A stretch of DNA of 64,000 nt from Aspergillus flavus. Taxonomy: Eukaryota > Ascomycota > Eurotiomycetes > Eurotiales > Aspergillaceae. Positions 12,961-24,638 of the stretch are shown here, piece after piece (the first letter of the stretch is position 1; each line of letters starts with the position of its first letter). The position numbers and the translations under genes are program-made. The notes below the pieces were generated by a model. That model was not told where the DNA came from. It ran no database searches and was given only the letters and a program-made list of their open reading frames with translations. Where the stretch lies: the NCBI RefSeq assembly GCF_009017415.1, contig NC_092409.1:1488001-1552000 (forward strand), read 5' to 3'.

Positions 12961-13416
12961 GCTGCGTGAGAACTTTGGCAGGGCTATGCTTGTATCTGTA
13001 AAATAAAGGACACGGGGATTTCCCTGTGGAATTGTAAACTATGTATTAGATACTGTACAAATTCACGAGCGTTGTTTTTACATGCTTGGATTGGAGGGTT
13101 AAAAGGCTCATTCGTTGAAAAGACATTATTTTGTATCCAAGATCAAGGAAATGGGGGAAGTTACATAGGGTCATTAAAGTTCGGCTCTGCGGCTCTGCAA
13201 ATATCAATGGACATACTGTCGTTTGTGTACTATACTCTGCTACCTAATACTTCTCTTCTTTCATGGCCTTTAAGCTTAACCCTAGTCACGCCGTAGTCGA
13301 ACTTAACAAGACTACGATAAGACTCAAAATGAAGGTAACGGAAGGCTTTTTCATGATCGAATTCATGTTATACGGGATATCTTGATCTATGTACTCACAA
13401 ACAGATCGCCGACAAT
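12961..13416. other. Convergent 3' regions of not4 and the BCKDH E1 alpha gene
   Basis: This stretch lies between two converging stop codons and contains AT-rich 3' untranslated sequence for both. An AATAAA-like element (AAAATAAAGG) is near 13001-13010. No gene is visible. Confidence 0.5.
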
Positions 13417-15029
13417 CTATAACCCATTGATGCCATCCTTGAACTGCCGAAGGTCGTATTCTTCAGGATATGTTTCAAGGATCCGCTTCAACTCTTTCAT
13501 CTGCTCCTGCGCTTCCTCCGTCAACTCCTCGTACACACCCTCGAAGGCCTCCCGGAGAGGCGGCTTCTTCTCACGCTCCGCCTCTCCAAACTCTTTCAAA
13601 ACCTCTTTCCGAAGCTGCTCGCGCGTAGTACGCTCCGTATCTTCGTCCCACAACCCTTCGTTCTCAAGCCACTTCCGCAGCCGGATAATGGGGTTATCGC
13701 GCCGTTTCCAGTCTTCCACCTCTACCCGGGCACGGTACGCGAAGCTATCATCACTCGTACTGTGATGCGAAACACGGTAGCTCATTGCTTCTATAAGCAC
13801 AGGCTTCCCGCCATCGGAGAGCGCAATGCGTCGTGCTTCGCGCATGGCTTCATAGACGGCGAAGATGTCATTTCCGTCCACACGGATCGTGTCAATGCCG
13901 TATCCTACTCCTCGGCTGGCGATGCCGTCACCCCGGTATTGTTCCAGTGTGGGTGTGGAGATGGCATATCCATTATTGCGACAGATGAAGACCACGGGAC
14001 ATGACCGTGTTGCGGCAATGTTGAGGCCGGCGTGGAAGTCACCCTCACTGGCGGCGCCTTCGCCGAAGTAGCAGGCCACGATGCGTGGTGGTGTGTCGGG
14101 GTTTTGAAGAGATTCTAATTTGAGGGCGTAGGCTGCGCCAGATGCTTGGGGGATTTGAGTTGCGAGAGGTGAGGAGATGGTGTGCTAGCGGATGTTAGTT
14201 TTTTACTTGTGACTTTGCACCATGTGGTAGGTTAGGATGTATAAGCTTGCCATACTCACCATACGAGGGTAGTTGGAGCCATAATGCACCGGCATGTTAC
14301 GTCCCCTGCCGTTGTCATGGCAGTTCGCAAATAGCTGGCTCATGAAATCCTTCAAAGTGAAACCCCGTTGCTGAAAGACGCCTGTTTCGCGATATTGCGC
14401 GAATACCACGTCGTCGGGTGTTAATGCGGCTGCGGATCCGACGCTGATACCTTCTTCTCCGGCAGACACCTTTGTGGAGAAAGCGTTAGTTCGGTGCGTT
14501 CGTCTATTGGACTGAAACTTGGGGCTACATACCATGTAGAAGCTCAGACGGCCCTGTCTTTGAGCCTCGAACATAATCACGTCCATCACACTCACTATGA
14601 GATATCAATAACAATTCATGATGCAGATAGGGGCTGAGAAAACCCACCAGTCAACATATTCTTGTACCATGTTAAGATCTCCTCGTTTGATACTCCAGAG
14701 GGCTTCCGGTTCTTGTCCAACAACACACCATCGGAATCCATGACACGGTATGTAGGGATATTGGTCGTTTCGGAGGGATTGATGAACGTCATGTCGGTGG
14801 TGAATTTACTGTTCACAGCGCCAGGAAATCGGACCCTGGAAGTTCATATTTATCAGCACCGATTGCCCTTTGTACGGAATTCCCAGTGACTGCAAAGAGG
14901 GGATATGTTTATGAGCTTCACATACCGGTCCGAGCCTGGCCGCTGAGAGATAGAACTACTCCATCGTTGAGGAATCCTGGACAAAGCTCTCGGATTGCGA
15001 GATATGCGCCTCAGAAGATGTGCAGACAT
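13417..15029 (-). CDS. Branched-chain 2-oxoacid dehydrogenase E1 component, alpha subunit
   Basis: Mitochondrial thiamine-diphosphate enzyme that decarboxylates the 2-oxo acids derived from Leu, Ile and Val. It pairs with a beta subunit, E2 and E3. Exons 15029-14926, 14835-14648, 14594-14533, 14469-14260 and 14184-13417 join in phase to 443 residues. The chosen start opens [20 protein letters not shown], an Arg-rich targeting peptide. A longer upstream open frame (to 15168) is in another frame and hits a stop, so it is rejected. Family motifs are present: [22 protein letters not shown], the ThDP/metal loop [15 protein letters not shown]...RNNGYAIST, and the regulatory-loop segment [11 protein letters not shown]. 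It is divergent from mndA. The dehydrogenase family is certain; branched-chain rather than pyruvate specificity rests on overall resemblance. Confidence 0.9.
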
Positions 15030-15993
15030 TGCGAGAATGGTCTGAGAAGGTAATTGTTGAGAGAACCTCAGTTGAAGAGGGATATGGGGTATTTCCTGGG
15101 GTCATTGATCTTAAGGCATCTTTCTGGGGAATGCGGAGGAAGCGGTTGGCTTCGGCCCAGGACGTCATGCCGAACCGTGTTTAGCCGATCGGTTTCTTTG
15201 ATTTGATCTTGTTTGTTCATTTTGTTCTGTTTGCCCTATATAATGTCACATGATCTCATCGATGTTTACTTTCAATGGCATTCATTCATTGTCTCAGTCG
15301 ATTCTTGCATGTAGAATTGTCAGGTTCTGGTTCAGAGACGATTATGGGTCGGTTCTGAGAAGGGGACGGATATCTTGCCCGACGACGATTACGAGTTAGT
15401 TTCCATCGATTCCACCTGTACGATTGGTCTCGACTCCAATATATATGTGTGCTGGACTCCACTCCGGAGAACTACTTGAACGGGCTGAACCGTTTCCGGA
15501 CGGCTTCGGCGTCCTATACCATCCAAGTTCATCATCCGATCACCTCACCGGTAACGAGAAACCTGTTGGGATCCTTTGAGAAATGCAAGCCGACCCGGAA
15601 GAAAAGAGACGTTCATCTCCGGACGGCAACCTCCAAGCATCCCTCGACCGCCGATCAGTTTCCCCGCCGCAAGTGAGGGACTCCGCAGCCTTCCTATTCG
15701 CATCTCATTGGAAGGACTCCATGCAGCGATCGTGCTACTGTGGATACAAGCATTCTGTCCCCAAACCCCACTCATGATACTTTCCCTTTTTCAACACGGT
15801 TTGGCTTCCGTCTACTCTATGCCGTGACCCGAATCGTGGGAGGAGATATTAGAGTCCTGCATGACGGCTGGTAGAAATCTAGTGACTGAAATGATACTTA
15901 GCGAAGTATAAAACGGACCTGTTTCCCCTCAAACGGTCGTCTTTCCTAACTAGGATCCAACGCAAACCTGGTAGCAACCCCGCAGTCTCACAA
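15030..15993. other. Divergent spacer, BCKDH E1 alpha / mndA
   Basis: A 964-bp intergenic region holds the promoters of both flanking genes. Short open frames here (for example around 15450-15830 on both strands) have no start context, motifs or codon pattern that would support a gene. Confidence 0.5.
15907..15913 (+). promoter_or_regulatory. TATA box of mndA
   Basis: TATAAAA lies 81 nt upstream of the mndA start codon, in an otherwise unstructured promoter. Position and sequence fit a core promoter element of an inducible secreted hydrolase gene. Confidence 0.55.
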
Positions 15994-18900
15994 ATGCGGT
16001 TCACAGCGACGGCCGCGGCCCTGGTGGCATCCAGCATACCTGCTACACTGGGACAGCATGTCAGGGATCTTAGTAATGAGAAGTGGACTCTTAGTAGCGA
16101 TGCCTTGAATCATACAGTACCCGGAAATCTTCCATCCCACGCCCATTTGGACCTGCTGAAGGCCGGTGTAATTGGTGAGTTACTTTATCTAAAATGACAT
16201 ACATGCATCTAACATGCACTGCAGATGACCCGTAAGTGATGGTGAAGCTTCGTCGGCATAGGTTGTTTTGATTAACTGGTCTGGCTCAGGTATCATGGAC
16301 TGAATGACTTCAACCTTCGGTGGATTCCAGAGTCTAATTGGACCTACACCACTGATAAAATCAAGGATTTGTGAGTAAATATTATGTTTAATAGACGCTC
16401 GCTCCTGTTAATCCATATTCCAATAGACTAAAGGATGCCGAGTCTACCTGGCTTGTTTTTGATGGACTGGATACTTTTGCAACAGTCGAGTTCTGCGGGA
16501 AATACGTTGCTTCAACTAATAACCAATACCGCCAATATTCTTTCGATGTCTCTCAAATCCTGGAGGGCTGCAATGAGGATCCCATCTTGAAGATCGACTT
16601 TGGTAGTGCGCCAAACATCGTGAATGCAATTGCTGAGGATCGTAACTCACCAGGTTCGGGCACCAAATATGTTTGCCTGCCTTTTACACAGTACTAACCT
16701 ACTCTTCTAGTATGGCCCGATGGAATACAACAGACTTACGAATATCCGAACCGGTGGTTCATGCGTAAGGAACAGTCGGATTTCGGCTGGGACTGGGGTC
16801 CTGCATTTGCTCCAGCTGGACCTTGGAAGCCTGCTTATATCGTGCAACTACCAAAGGCGCAAAATATCCATGTCTTGAATACAGACTTAGACATCTATCG
16901 GAAAGGACAGATCAACCATCTTCCTCCGGACCAAAGTCAGCCATGGGTCGTGAATGCTAGCATTGACTTTGTTGGCTCCCTCCCACCCAATCCGTCTATG
17001 TCTATTGAATTCAAAGACACTAAGTCCGGCGAGATTCTCACATCAAAGCGGATAGGCAATGTGACCGTATCTGGAAATTCCGTTACTGGTGTTACTGTTC
17101 TTGGGGGAGTGACTCCGAAGCTCTGGTGGCCACTGGGCCTTGGTGACCAGAATCTCTACAACATAACTGTCACTGTTACTGGTCATCAGAACCAAACCTT
17201 GGCCCATGTCACCAAGAGAACAGGCTTCCGCACGATTTTCCTCAATCAACGAAACATCACAGATGCCCAGCTTGCCCAAGGCATCGCCCCAGGTGCCAAC
17301 TGGCATTTTGAAGTCAACGGACACGAATTCTACGCCAAAGGATCGAACATTATTCCTCCAGACGCTTTTTGGCCACGGGTTACAGAGGCGAGAATGGCCC
17401 GATTGTTCGATGCCGTTGTTGCTGGAAACCAGAATATGCTCCGTGTTTGGTCGTCTGGCATATATCTCCACGATTTCATTTACGACTTGGCTGATGAGCG
17501 AGGCATTCTTTTATGGAGCGAGTTCGAATTTAGCGACGCTTTGTATCCTGTAGATGATGCGTTCTTAGACAACATTGCCGCTGAAGTTGTGTACAATGTT
17601 CGTCGTGTCAACCACCATCCTTCGTTGGCATTATGGGCAGGTGGAAATGAGATTGAGTCACTGATGCTTCCAACGGTCGAAAGGAAGGCTCCTGAAGAGT
17701 ATGCGAAGTATGTTGGGGAATATGAGAAGCTATATATCAGTCTCATCCTGCCTTTGGTTTACCAAAACACCCGGTCCATTACATACAGCCCTAGCAGCAC
17801 AACAGAAGGCTATCTCGACGTCGACTTGTCTGCTCCCGTGCCTATGGTGGAACGATATCACAATACTACACCTGGATCCTACTACGGCGACACCGACTTT
17901 TACAACTATGACAGCAGCGTCTCTTTCAACTCTCATGTCTACCCAGTAGGTCGCTTCGCCAATGAATTCGGATACCACAGCATGCCTAGCCTGCAAACCT
18001 GGCAGCAAGCCGTTGACCCCGAAGACCTCCATTTCAACAGCACCACTGTCATGCTCCGGAATCACCACTACCCAGCCGGCGGTACCTTCACCGACAACTT
18101 CCACAATACATCTCTAGGCATGGGCGAAATGACAATCGCAGTGCAGCGGTACTACCCTATTCCCAACAAACTGGACTCCGTCGCCAACTTCAGCGCCTGG
18201 TGTCACGCAACCCAACTCTTCCAGGCCGACATGTACAAATCCGAAATCCAGTTCTACCGCCGTGGCAGCGGAATGCCCGAGCGACAGCTCGGCTCCCTCT
18301 ACTGGCAACTGGAAGATATTTGGCAAGCGCCATCATGGGCCGGCATCGAATACGGCGGACGATGGAAAGTCCTCCATTACGTCTCCAGAGACATCTACCA
18401 ACGCATCATCGTCTCCCCATTCTGGAACTACACCACAGGTGACCTTGACCTCTACGTAACGTCAGATCTGTGGGAATCAGCAAAGGGCAAGGTTAACCTG
18501 ACCTGGCTGGACTTGTCAGGCACGCCTCTTCCCCACAATGCAGGTACACCAGGTTCTGTTCCCTTCAACGTCGGAGCGCTCAATACCACCAAGATATACA
18601 GCACCAACATAAAGAATCTTACACTCCCCAATCCCAAGGATGCCATCCTTGTTCTCTCCTTGTCGGGCGAGGGACATCTCCCCAACTCGGACAAGAAAAC
18701 GACATTCACCCATCAGAACCACTTCACACCGGTTTTCCCCAAGGACCTGGCTCTGGTGGATCCCGGGCTTGAACTGTCGTATAATACTAAGTCAAAGACT
18801 TTCACCGTAGAGGCTAAATCGGGCGTCTCGCTATACACGTGGCTCGATTATCCTGCTGATGTGGTGGGGTATTTTGATGAGAATGCTTTCGTGTTGCTTC

Positions 18901-19010
18901 CGGGACAGAAGAAGGAAATTGGGTTTACGGTTCAGGAGGATAATACTGATGGGAAATGGGTACAGGGAGTCACGGTGCAGAGTCTGTGGAATCAGACGCT
19001 TGAGAAGTAG
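15994..19010 (+). CDS. mndA: Beta-mannosidase, GH2 family, secreted (mndA type)
   Basis: Exo-acting hydrolase that removes beta-1,4-linked mannose from the non-reducing end of manno-oligosaccharides, completing mannan breakdown. Exons 15994-16174, 16225-16231 (7 nt), 16290-16370, 16427-16653 and 16711-19010 give 931 residues. The first 20 or so residues are a signal peptide ending near LGQHV. The family motif FGWDWGP lies near residue 190. The acid/base is Glu479 in WAGGNEIES and the likely nucleophile is Glu584 in FANEFGYHSMP. Many NXS/T sites fit a heavily glycosylated secreted protein. The 7-nt exon supplies most of DDP in the N-terminal sequence DDPYHGLND and is needed to keep frame. The remains of a sugar transporter gene follow about 230 bp downstream on the same strand. 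Length and sequence match the Aspergillus mndA group closely. Confidence 0.95.
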
Positions 19011-19236
19011 GACGAATTACTAGTAGCTTAGGTATGTAGCCACTAATTTCAGGATGAGATAATATGCGTAGTATCCGCTTAAATCAATTGTGAATGCTGT
19101 GATGAACATTTCGTATAGAATCATGTAGAATTGGCAGGTATCATCATGGTTGGTGTGCTTCACCATTTATTATCGAAGACCTTCCCATCCACATAGTCAA
19201 ACAGTTCCTTCACCCGTGGTAGGTGATCGTGTCCAG

Positions 19237-20164
19237 CTCCAAAAAGCATGCCCTTCCGGAGAACCTTCCGATAGTTCTTTCCGGGAGATACTTTACCCAA
19301 GACATATTCCTAACGTGTTTGGCATTTTGGACTGGCATCACGGTGAGTTATGCTTCTTGTATAACTCCGGTAGTTTATTCCAGGGTATTGACATCATTAG
19401 GCTGTCACAGCTTATTCGCCCGTGCTTCTCAGCCAGGCCGGTTATAGTAAAATCAAATTGAACGGGTTGACCGGTGGCTTGAATACGATCGGTATCACCG
19501 GGATCATTATCAGTGCGCAAATCGTCGATCGCCTTGGCCGACGCAGGTGCCTCATGCTTGGCTCTGCAATGCTGTTCGCTGTTGAAATAGTCGTAGGTAG
19601 TCTCCTTTCCATCGATGTATCCTCCAAAAGGTCCCTAGCTAATCCTTTCTAGGCTGGATCGATATACGAATGTTCTCTTCGCCACCCAGACAAAGCAACC
19701 CAATATGCGCCGGGGGCTGTTGCGATGCTCTTCCAGTTCAACTTAGGGTAAGTGCACCATACCGTCGAGTGGTGCATAGCTTGCTTGGCTAACAGGCGGA
19801 TATTAGTCACGCAGCACCTTGGGGCACGGTATCTTTCCTCATACCCACGGAGATTTTTCCTTCAGACTTGCGAGTTCAAGGAAAGGGCTTTGGTATAACG
19901 GGCTGGGCGATTGGCGTGGGAATGACGACTCTCGTCAACTCTATCATGTTCTATAGTATTAAGAGTCGCAGCTACTTTCTCCTCGCTGGCTTGAATCTTC
20001 TCTGGATTCCCGTAGTATATTTTTTTTATCCTGAAACCTGTAATCGATCGCTAGAGTCAATCGAAGCATTGCTTTCGACACCCAGTCCATTCTTCTGGGA
20101 TATGGAGCGTTCATACGGCTTGCATGGCGATGTGCTCGTCGAACGCGGGGGAGAAGAAGATTGA
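19237..20164 (+). pseudogene. 5'-truncated MFS sugar transporter
   Basis: This is the C-terminal half of a fungal sugar/H+ symporter. Four exons (about 19237-19342, 19401-19592, 19653-19747, 19807-20164) join without frame breaks: [12 protein letters not shown], then YSPVLLSQAGYSKI, then IVDRLGRRRCLM (the conserved loop before a later helix), then HPDKATQYAPGAVAMLFQFNLG, then TEIFPSDLRVQGKGFGITGW, ending in FYPETCNRSLESIEALL. Helices from about TM7 onward are kept. The first six helices (about 800 bp) are absent: the 226 bp back to the mndA stop have stops in the relevant frame and no homologous residues, and no in-frame ATG precedes the retained part. A 5' deletion is the simplest reading. 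The downstream exons carry no other lesion, so the loss may be recent. Confidence 0.72.
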
Positions 20165-20771
20165 TGGCGAGAAAAACAACAAGACTGAAGATTGTTAGAG
20201 TCTTCCCCATGAGGACCAGGAGGATGTTTCTATGAATTAAAGCACAGCTTTCTGCATGCTGCGTTATGGTATTGTTCTTCTAATCTGTATAGAAGGCAAC
20301 TACGGGTACAGTCTAAGGAAGAGCCAGAAAGGGAATGTAGTCAGGTGCCTGTAGTCTTGTAATAGCCTTTGCCTGGGGCGTGCTTAGAGTCAACAGATGC
20401 CCGCCTTTCCATGTTTTTAATGCCCTCACGTCACCACTACAGGCCAATCATAGGCGGACTTCGACCTGAACTTGCAACAATCGCGAAAATCCACTCTCAA
20501 TGCCGAGTCCAATAGGCAGATGTTCCATTAAACCCGTCCCAAGAACGAGTAAGTGAGGGTGCCTGAGATGTACATTGTTGGCCTTAGGCAAGGACTACAT
20601 AACTCGAACTCAGGCACCACAGCAGTTGTCCGTATATCAACGCCTACAAGACGGTAGTACACTTTGGTACGCACGCACGGTATTCTACGAGCTTCAGGAC
20701 CGTACACCAAAGAGGACGTAAAATATATGTCTAGATTATCAAACGCTCTGACATAGCTCTAATTCATAAAT
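20165..20771. other. Spacer between transporter remnant and UDP-glucose dehydrogenase
   Basis: Contains the 3' untranslated regions of the two converging units. A 60-codon open frame on the minus strand has no supporting features. Nothing else is seen. Confidence 0.45.
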
Positions 20772-22398
20772 TCATAAAGAATGGGTCGCTCTTTCCAGAA
20801 ATCCCCATTCTGACCCACTGCCAATACCAATATACCGAGCCCCCAGCTGTTCTAGATACTGCCTATCCAGTATATTTCTCCCATCAAAAATAAACTTGGG
20901 TGGACGCATATGATTCATAATCCATTCCCAATTCAGGTTCTTCCCTTTGTTGTCTGGTGTGCTTGGTGGGGACTGGGGCTCTTCGATGCTAGTATCCTTT
21001 GCCGTGGTCATTCGCACATCGCCTGTCGCAATCGGAGTCTGAAACTCGTCCCATTCGGTCGCAATGACTACTGCATCGGCGCCATTGCATGCTTCGTACG
21101 CTGATGTACTCACTTGGACAGATGTGGAATGGCTACCGGCCGCAGCCACGTCTGTCAGAATGCGATCCCGCGGAACCATGGGGTCATAGATGGAGACGAG
21201 GGCGCCTTCTTGGAGCAGGTTTCGCACAAGAGAAATGGCAGCAGAATTCTTTGTGTCCGATGTATTCTTCTTGAAGGCAAACCCCAAGACCGCGATGGAC
21301 TTTCCCCCGACACTTCCATGCATAGACGAGACAATGCGCATAAAGAATCGCGACTTCTGGTACTCGTTCATCTCTATAACGGAAGCCCAATAATTTGCCA
21401 CGGGAGTGAGACCTAGACTGCGAGCCAGGTAGATGAGACATAGGATATCTTTCTCGAAACATCCGCCTCCCCATCCGAGGGTGCTCTTCAACATGCCCTT
21501 CCCGATGCGAGGATCCATTCCGCAACTAGCACTCACGCTCTCAATATCTGCTCCGACCGCTTCACATATCGCGCTTAACGAGTTCACGCTGCTTATTCTC
21601 TGCGCTAGCATTGCGTTGGCGGCCAGCTTGGATAGTTCGGATGACCAGCGGTCCATCGTGATTATAAGCTCGGGTGATACCCACCGGGTGTATATCGCAG
21701 CCAGCTCTTCAGCTGCTTTGCGCGACGATGGCTTTTCTTGGTGGCCGATCAAAACTTTTGTCGGATAGAATAAATCTGTTATTGAGGTTCCTTCGGAGAG
21801 GAATTCAGGATTAGAGAGCACCTCAAACCGGCAACCATTCTTAGAACTAGATTCGAGCTACGCCCATGGTATCATTAGTATTCACTGGGTGAGATAGGAG
21901 ACAATAGTCCGTACCAAGTCCCGAATCTTGTCTGCTGTTCCACATGGGACGGTCGACTTCTCCACGACAATCTTGTCCGACTCTGCGGCCTGCGCTATGG
22001 TCCGGACTGCGGCCTGCGTGTTGGCCAAGTCCAATGCCATCCCTTTCCCAATGCCGTCTCCCTTAGTTGGGGTATCAATGCACAACATAATAATCTCCGC
22101 CTCTCGGATGGCCTGATCGATGTCTGTCGAGAACGTAAGATTGCACTGGGTCTCTCGCTGCCGAACGCTGGATAGAACAGCTTCGAGGCCTGGTTCATAC
22201 AGTGGAGGGATCCCTGTATTCCAAGCGTCAATCCGCTCCTTGTTTTTGTCCACAACCGTTACCTGGATGTCCGGACATTGATGGGCGATAACCGTGGCCA
22301 GAGGACCCCCTAGAACGTCAGGTAGGAACTCATCATACGCATCCGGTGCATCACTCACCCACGAATCCAGCACCAATACATGTTACATTCCGAATCAT
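20772..22398 (-). CDS. UDP-glucose 6-dehydrogenase
   Basis: Cytosolic enzyme that oxidises UDP-glucose to UDP-glucuronate with two NAD+. Exons 22398-22359, 22309-21915 and 21857-20772 join in phase to 506 residues. The first exon supplies the start of the Rossmann fold: MIRNVTCIGAGFVG then GPLA across the intron, making the GAGFVGGP NAD-binding loop. That loop is lost if the longer unspliced frame is used. Further family segments are YEPGLEAVL, CIDTPTK, VEKSTVPCGTA and LSNPEFLSEG. The catalytic thiol is Cys278 in GWGGGCFEKDILCL, where the residue before the Cys is Gly rather than the common Ser. A Ser/Pro-rich insert precedes the C-terminal GRNILD motif. It is divergent from the UDP-glucuronate decarboxylase gene, 608 bp apart, making consecutive pathway steps neighbours. 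Confidence 0.93.
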
Positions 22399-23006
22399 GA
22401 CGGCGAAGCATCTAGGTCTGACAGAGGTTTAATTCCTGGTTGAACAACCCGGAGGGAAAGAAAGACACTCGCTTCAATTTAGCATTCAGCATGTCAGCTG
22501 TGTTCCTAAGCTCTTCTGTGTTCTGTCAATCTAGGTGGGGAAACCAAGATTGAAGCTGAGCGTCAGGCCCACCCATGGTGAACTCTTTCCGGATACGGCA
22601 AAGAGCACACCATTCAAAGTTGGACTTAAGGCGACTATCGACACTTGCGGTGGGGATTTGCGTCTGAGCTTTGTCATCGTGCAGACTGTCAGCCCGCCAC
22701 GGCGTACATTTCACCAAGGGACCCTAAGAATTACGACATCCGTCTTCGATCGGCATTCCTCAGCCCCACCACATCGGCAGCTGAGGTTTAGACGTCAGCC
22801 ACCCTCGGCTGTTGTTGGGGGGGGGGCTGGAGGGAAGCGATGTGTTTGTTCCACCTTCCAAGGTCATCTTGACGCGTGACGAGATTAGGGCTTGTCGGGG
22901 CTGATCGGGTGGGTCAGCGCAGAGGATTAACCACTACTTAAAGTGTGCCATTCAAAGGTGACCCATGCTTGTTAGGGAGTATACTCCGTATACTATTTTA
23001 CGTGAT
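22399..23006. promoter_or_regulatory. Shared promoter region of the UDP-glucuronate / UDP-xylose gene pair
   Basis: A 608-bp divergent spacer contains a run of ten G (about 22817-22826) and one exact TACTCCGTA (about 22982-22990), roughly 20 nt before the start of the decarboxylase gene. Co-regulation is inferred from the head-to-head arrangement. Confidence 0.5.
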
Positions 23007-24136
23007 ATGGCGAATCACGACGACAAGCTGAAAATCCTCATCACTGGGGTAAGGAACATCTACCAAAAGAAAGGTCTGGGCTAACACTGACAGGCTGCGG
23101 GGTTCCTCGGATCCAACCTTGCAGATTACCTCCTTGCAAAGGGCCAGGTAGTCATTGGGATGGATAGCTTCCAAACAGGTTCTCCGCAGAATCTTGAGCA
23201 CCTCAGGAACCATCCCGACTTTACATTTGTCAAGTAAGATGGACACCATGGATCAAACGCTGGTTTTCTCGGGGTTGACCTTTACAGTCAAAATATACAA
23301 CTGCCCTTGGAAGATGTGGGCCAGATCGATCAGATTTACAACCTAGCATGCCCAGCCAGTCCGATCCAGTATCAAAAAGACCCGATCTCAACGCTAAGGA
23401 CATGCTTCCAGGGTACACAAAACGTGCTCGACTTAGCTATATCGAAAAACGCCCGCGTCTTACATACTAGCACATCAGGTAAGCGAAACGCCAATAGCCC
23501 CCTACTTCGCTTCTACCTAATACATAAGTAGAGGTATATGGCGATCCCCTCGTTCACCCCCAGCCCGAAACATACTGGGGAAATGTCAACCCCTTTGGGA
23601 TGCGATCTTGCTACGATGAAGGCAAGAGAGTAGCAGAAGCACTGTGCTATGCATACCGTGAACAACAAGGCGCTGATATCCGGATCGCTCGCATTTTTAA
23701 CACATATGGCCCTCGCATGAATGGCAGCGATGGTCGGGTCGTGTCGAACTTTATCGTCGCTGCATTGTCCGGTGAAGACCTGAAGATCACCGGCGATGGA
23801 ACTGCAACACGGTCTTTCCAATATGTCACAGACTGTATGGAAGGACTCTATCGCCTAATGAACAGTGACTACAGTGAAGGTCCTGTGAATATCGGAAATG
23901 ATGGGGAGTTTACTATCCAGCAGCTAGCAGAGAAGGTAGCTGGTCTCGTGGCCGAGATGACCAATCAGCCTAAGGTCAACATTACCTACCATCCACGCCC
24001 TGCAGATGATCCTGCTGTTCGTCGACCCCAGATCTCGCTAGCCAAAGCTGTGTTGAACTGGTGCCCAACAATCCCCTTGCAGGAAGGGCTACGAAGAACG
24101 ATTGAGTGGCATGTAAGCGAGCGAGTCGTGTCCTAG
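23007..24136 (+). CDS. uxs1: UDP-glucuronate decarboxylase (UDP-xylose synthase)
   Basis: Short-chain dehydrogenase/epimerase-type enzyme that converts UDP-glucuronate to UDP-xylose. Exons 23007-23048, 23094-23233, 23288-23478 and 23532-24136 give 325 residues. The NAD-binding loop is G14-A-A-G17-F-L-G20. The segment [16 protein letters not shown], the TSTSEVYGDP stretch and the YxxxK pair at Tyr152/Lys156 ([11 protein letters not shown]) are characteristic of UXS rather than of other epimerases, as is [13 protein letters not shown]. No N-terminal membrane anchor is present, so a cytosolic location is expected. The head-to-head UDP-glucose dehydrogenase supplies its substrate. The identity is strong. 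What the UDP-xylose is used for cannot be told from this window, as no xylosyltransferase is nearby. Confidence 0.92.
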
Positions 24137-24638
24137 CCCACCTGTTCAATTTGGATATGACTATTCGACAGTCCGGATACGGATTAGGAGCATTTAGTTG
24201 TACCAAGCCTCCTACCTCAAAAGGTTTCTGTCCTCGATAGAACAGCTTCGGCCGGTAAATAGCGGTGGGTACTGGTTTCCTGCTAATGTCACCAGTCTCA
24301 GATCTGGATCTATGATGAAGGTCACAAATGACCAATGAAACTTCTAGATAAAACAGTAGTCCGTCGAAGTTAGGTTAATAAAGAACAATACTAGCCCCAC
24401 ACAGAGATGTTTAAAATTTGCACGGAGTAGTAGTATGGAGTAGTCTTACAATGAGTACACTTATCTGCCCCGAACAGAGTGGTCCGTGGTGTCGGAAAAG
24501 GAGAGCGGTGAATAAATGGGCGGCAGAAAAAGCACGGTACCGGAGACTCATCTGATATCCGCTCCGCGCAATATTTCCATCTCCGTTTTTATTTTCAATT
24601 AACCTCAATCGCAGGTCTTGAATAACTAACATTCCATC
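24137..24638. other. Spacer before coq5
   Basis: Contains the 3' untranslated region of the decarboxylase gene and the coq5 promoter. A near match to the nonamer (CACGGAGTA, about 24421) is present. Minus-strand open frames here look non-coding. Confidence 0.45.

Noticed and set aside
19343..19440. Apparent frameshift in the sugar transporter remnant
   Set aside because: An intron with GTGAGT at 19343 and TTAG ending at 19400 restores the frame exactly, so only the 5' truncation supports the pseudogene call.
22817..22826. Run of ten G as a G-quadruplex
   Set aside because: A single homopolymer without further spaced G-runs does not make a convincing quadruplex motif.
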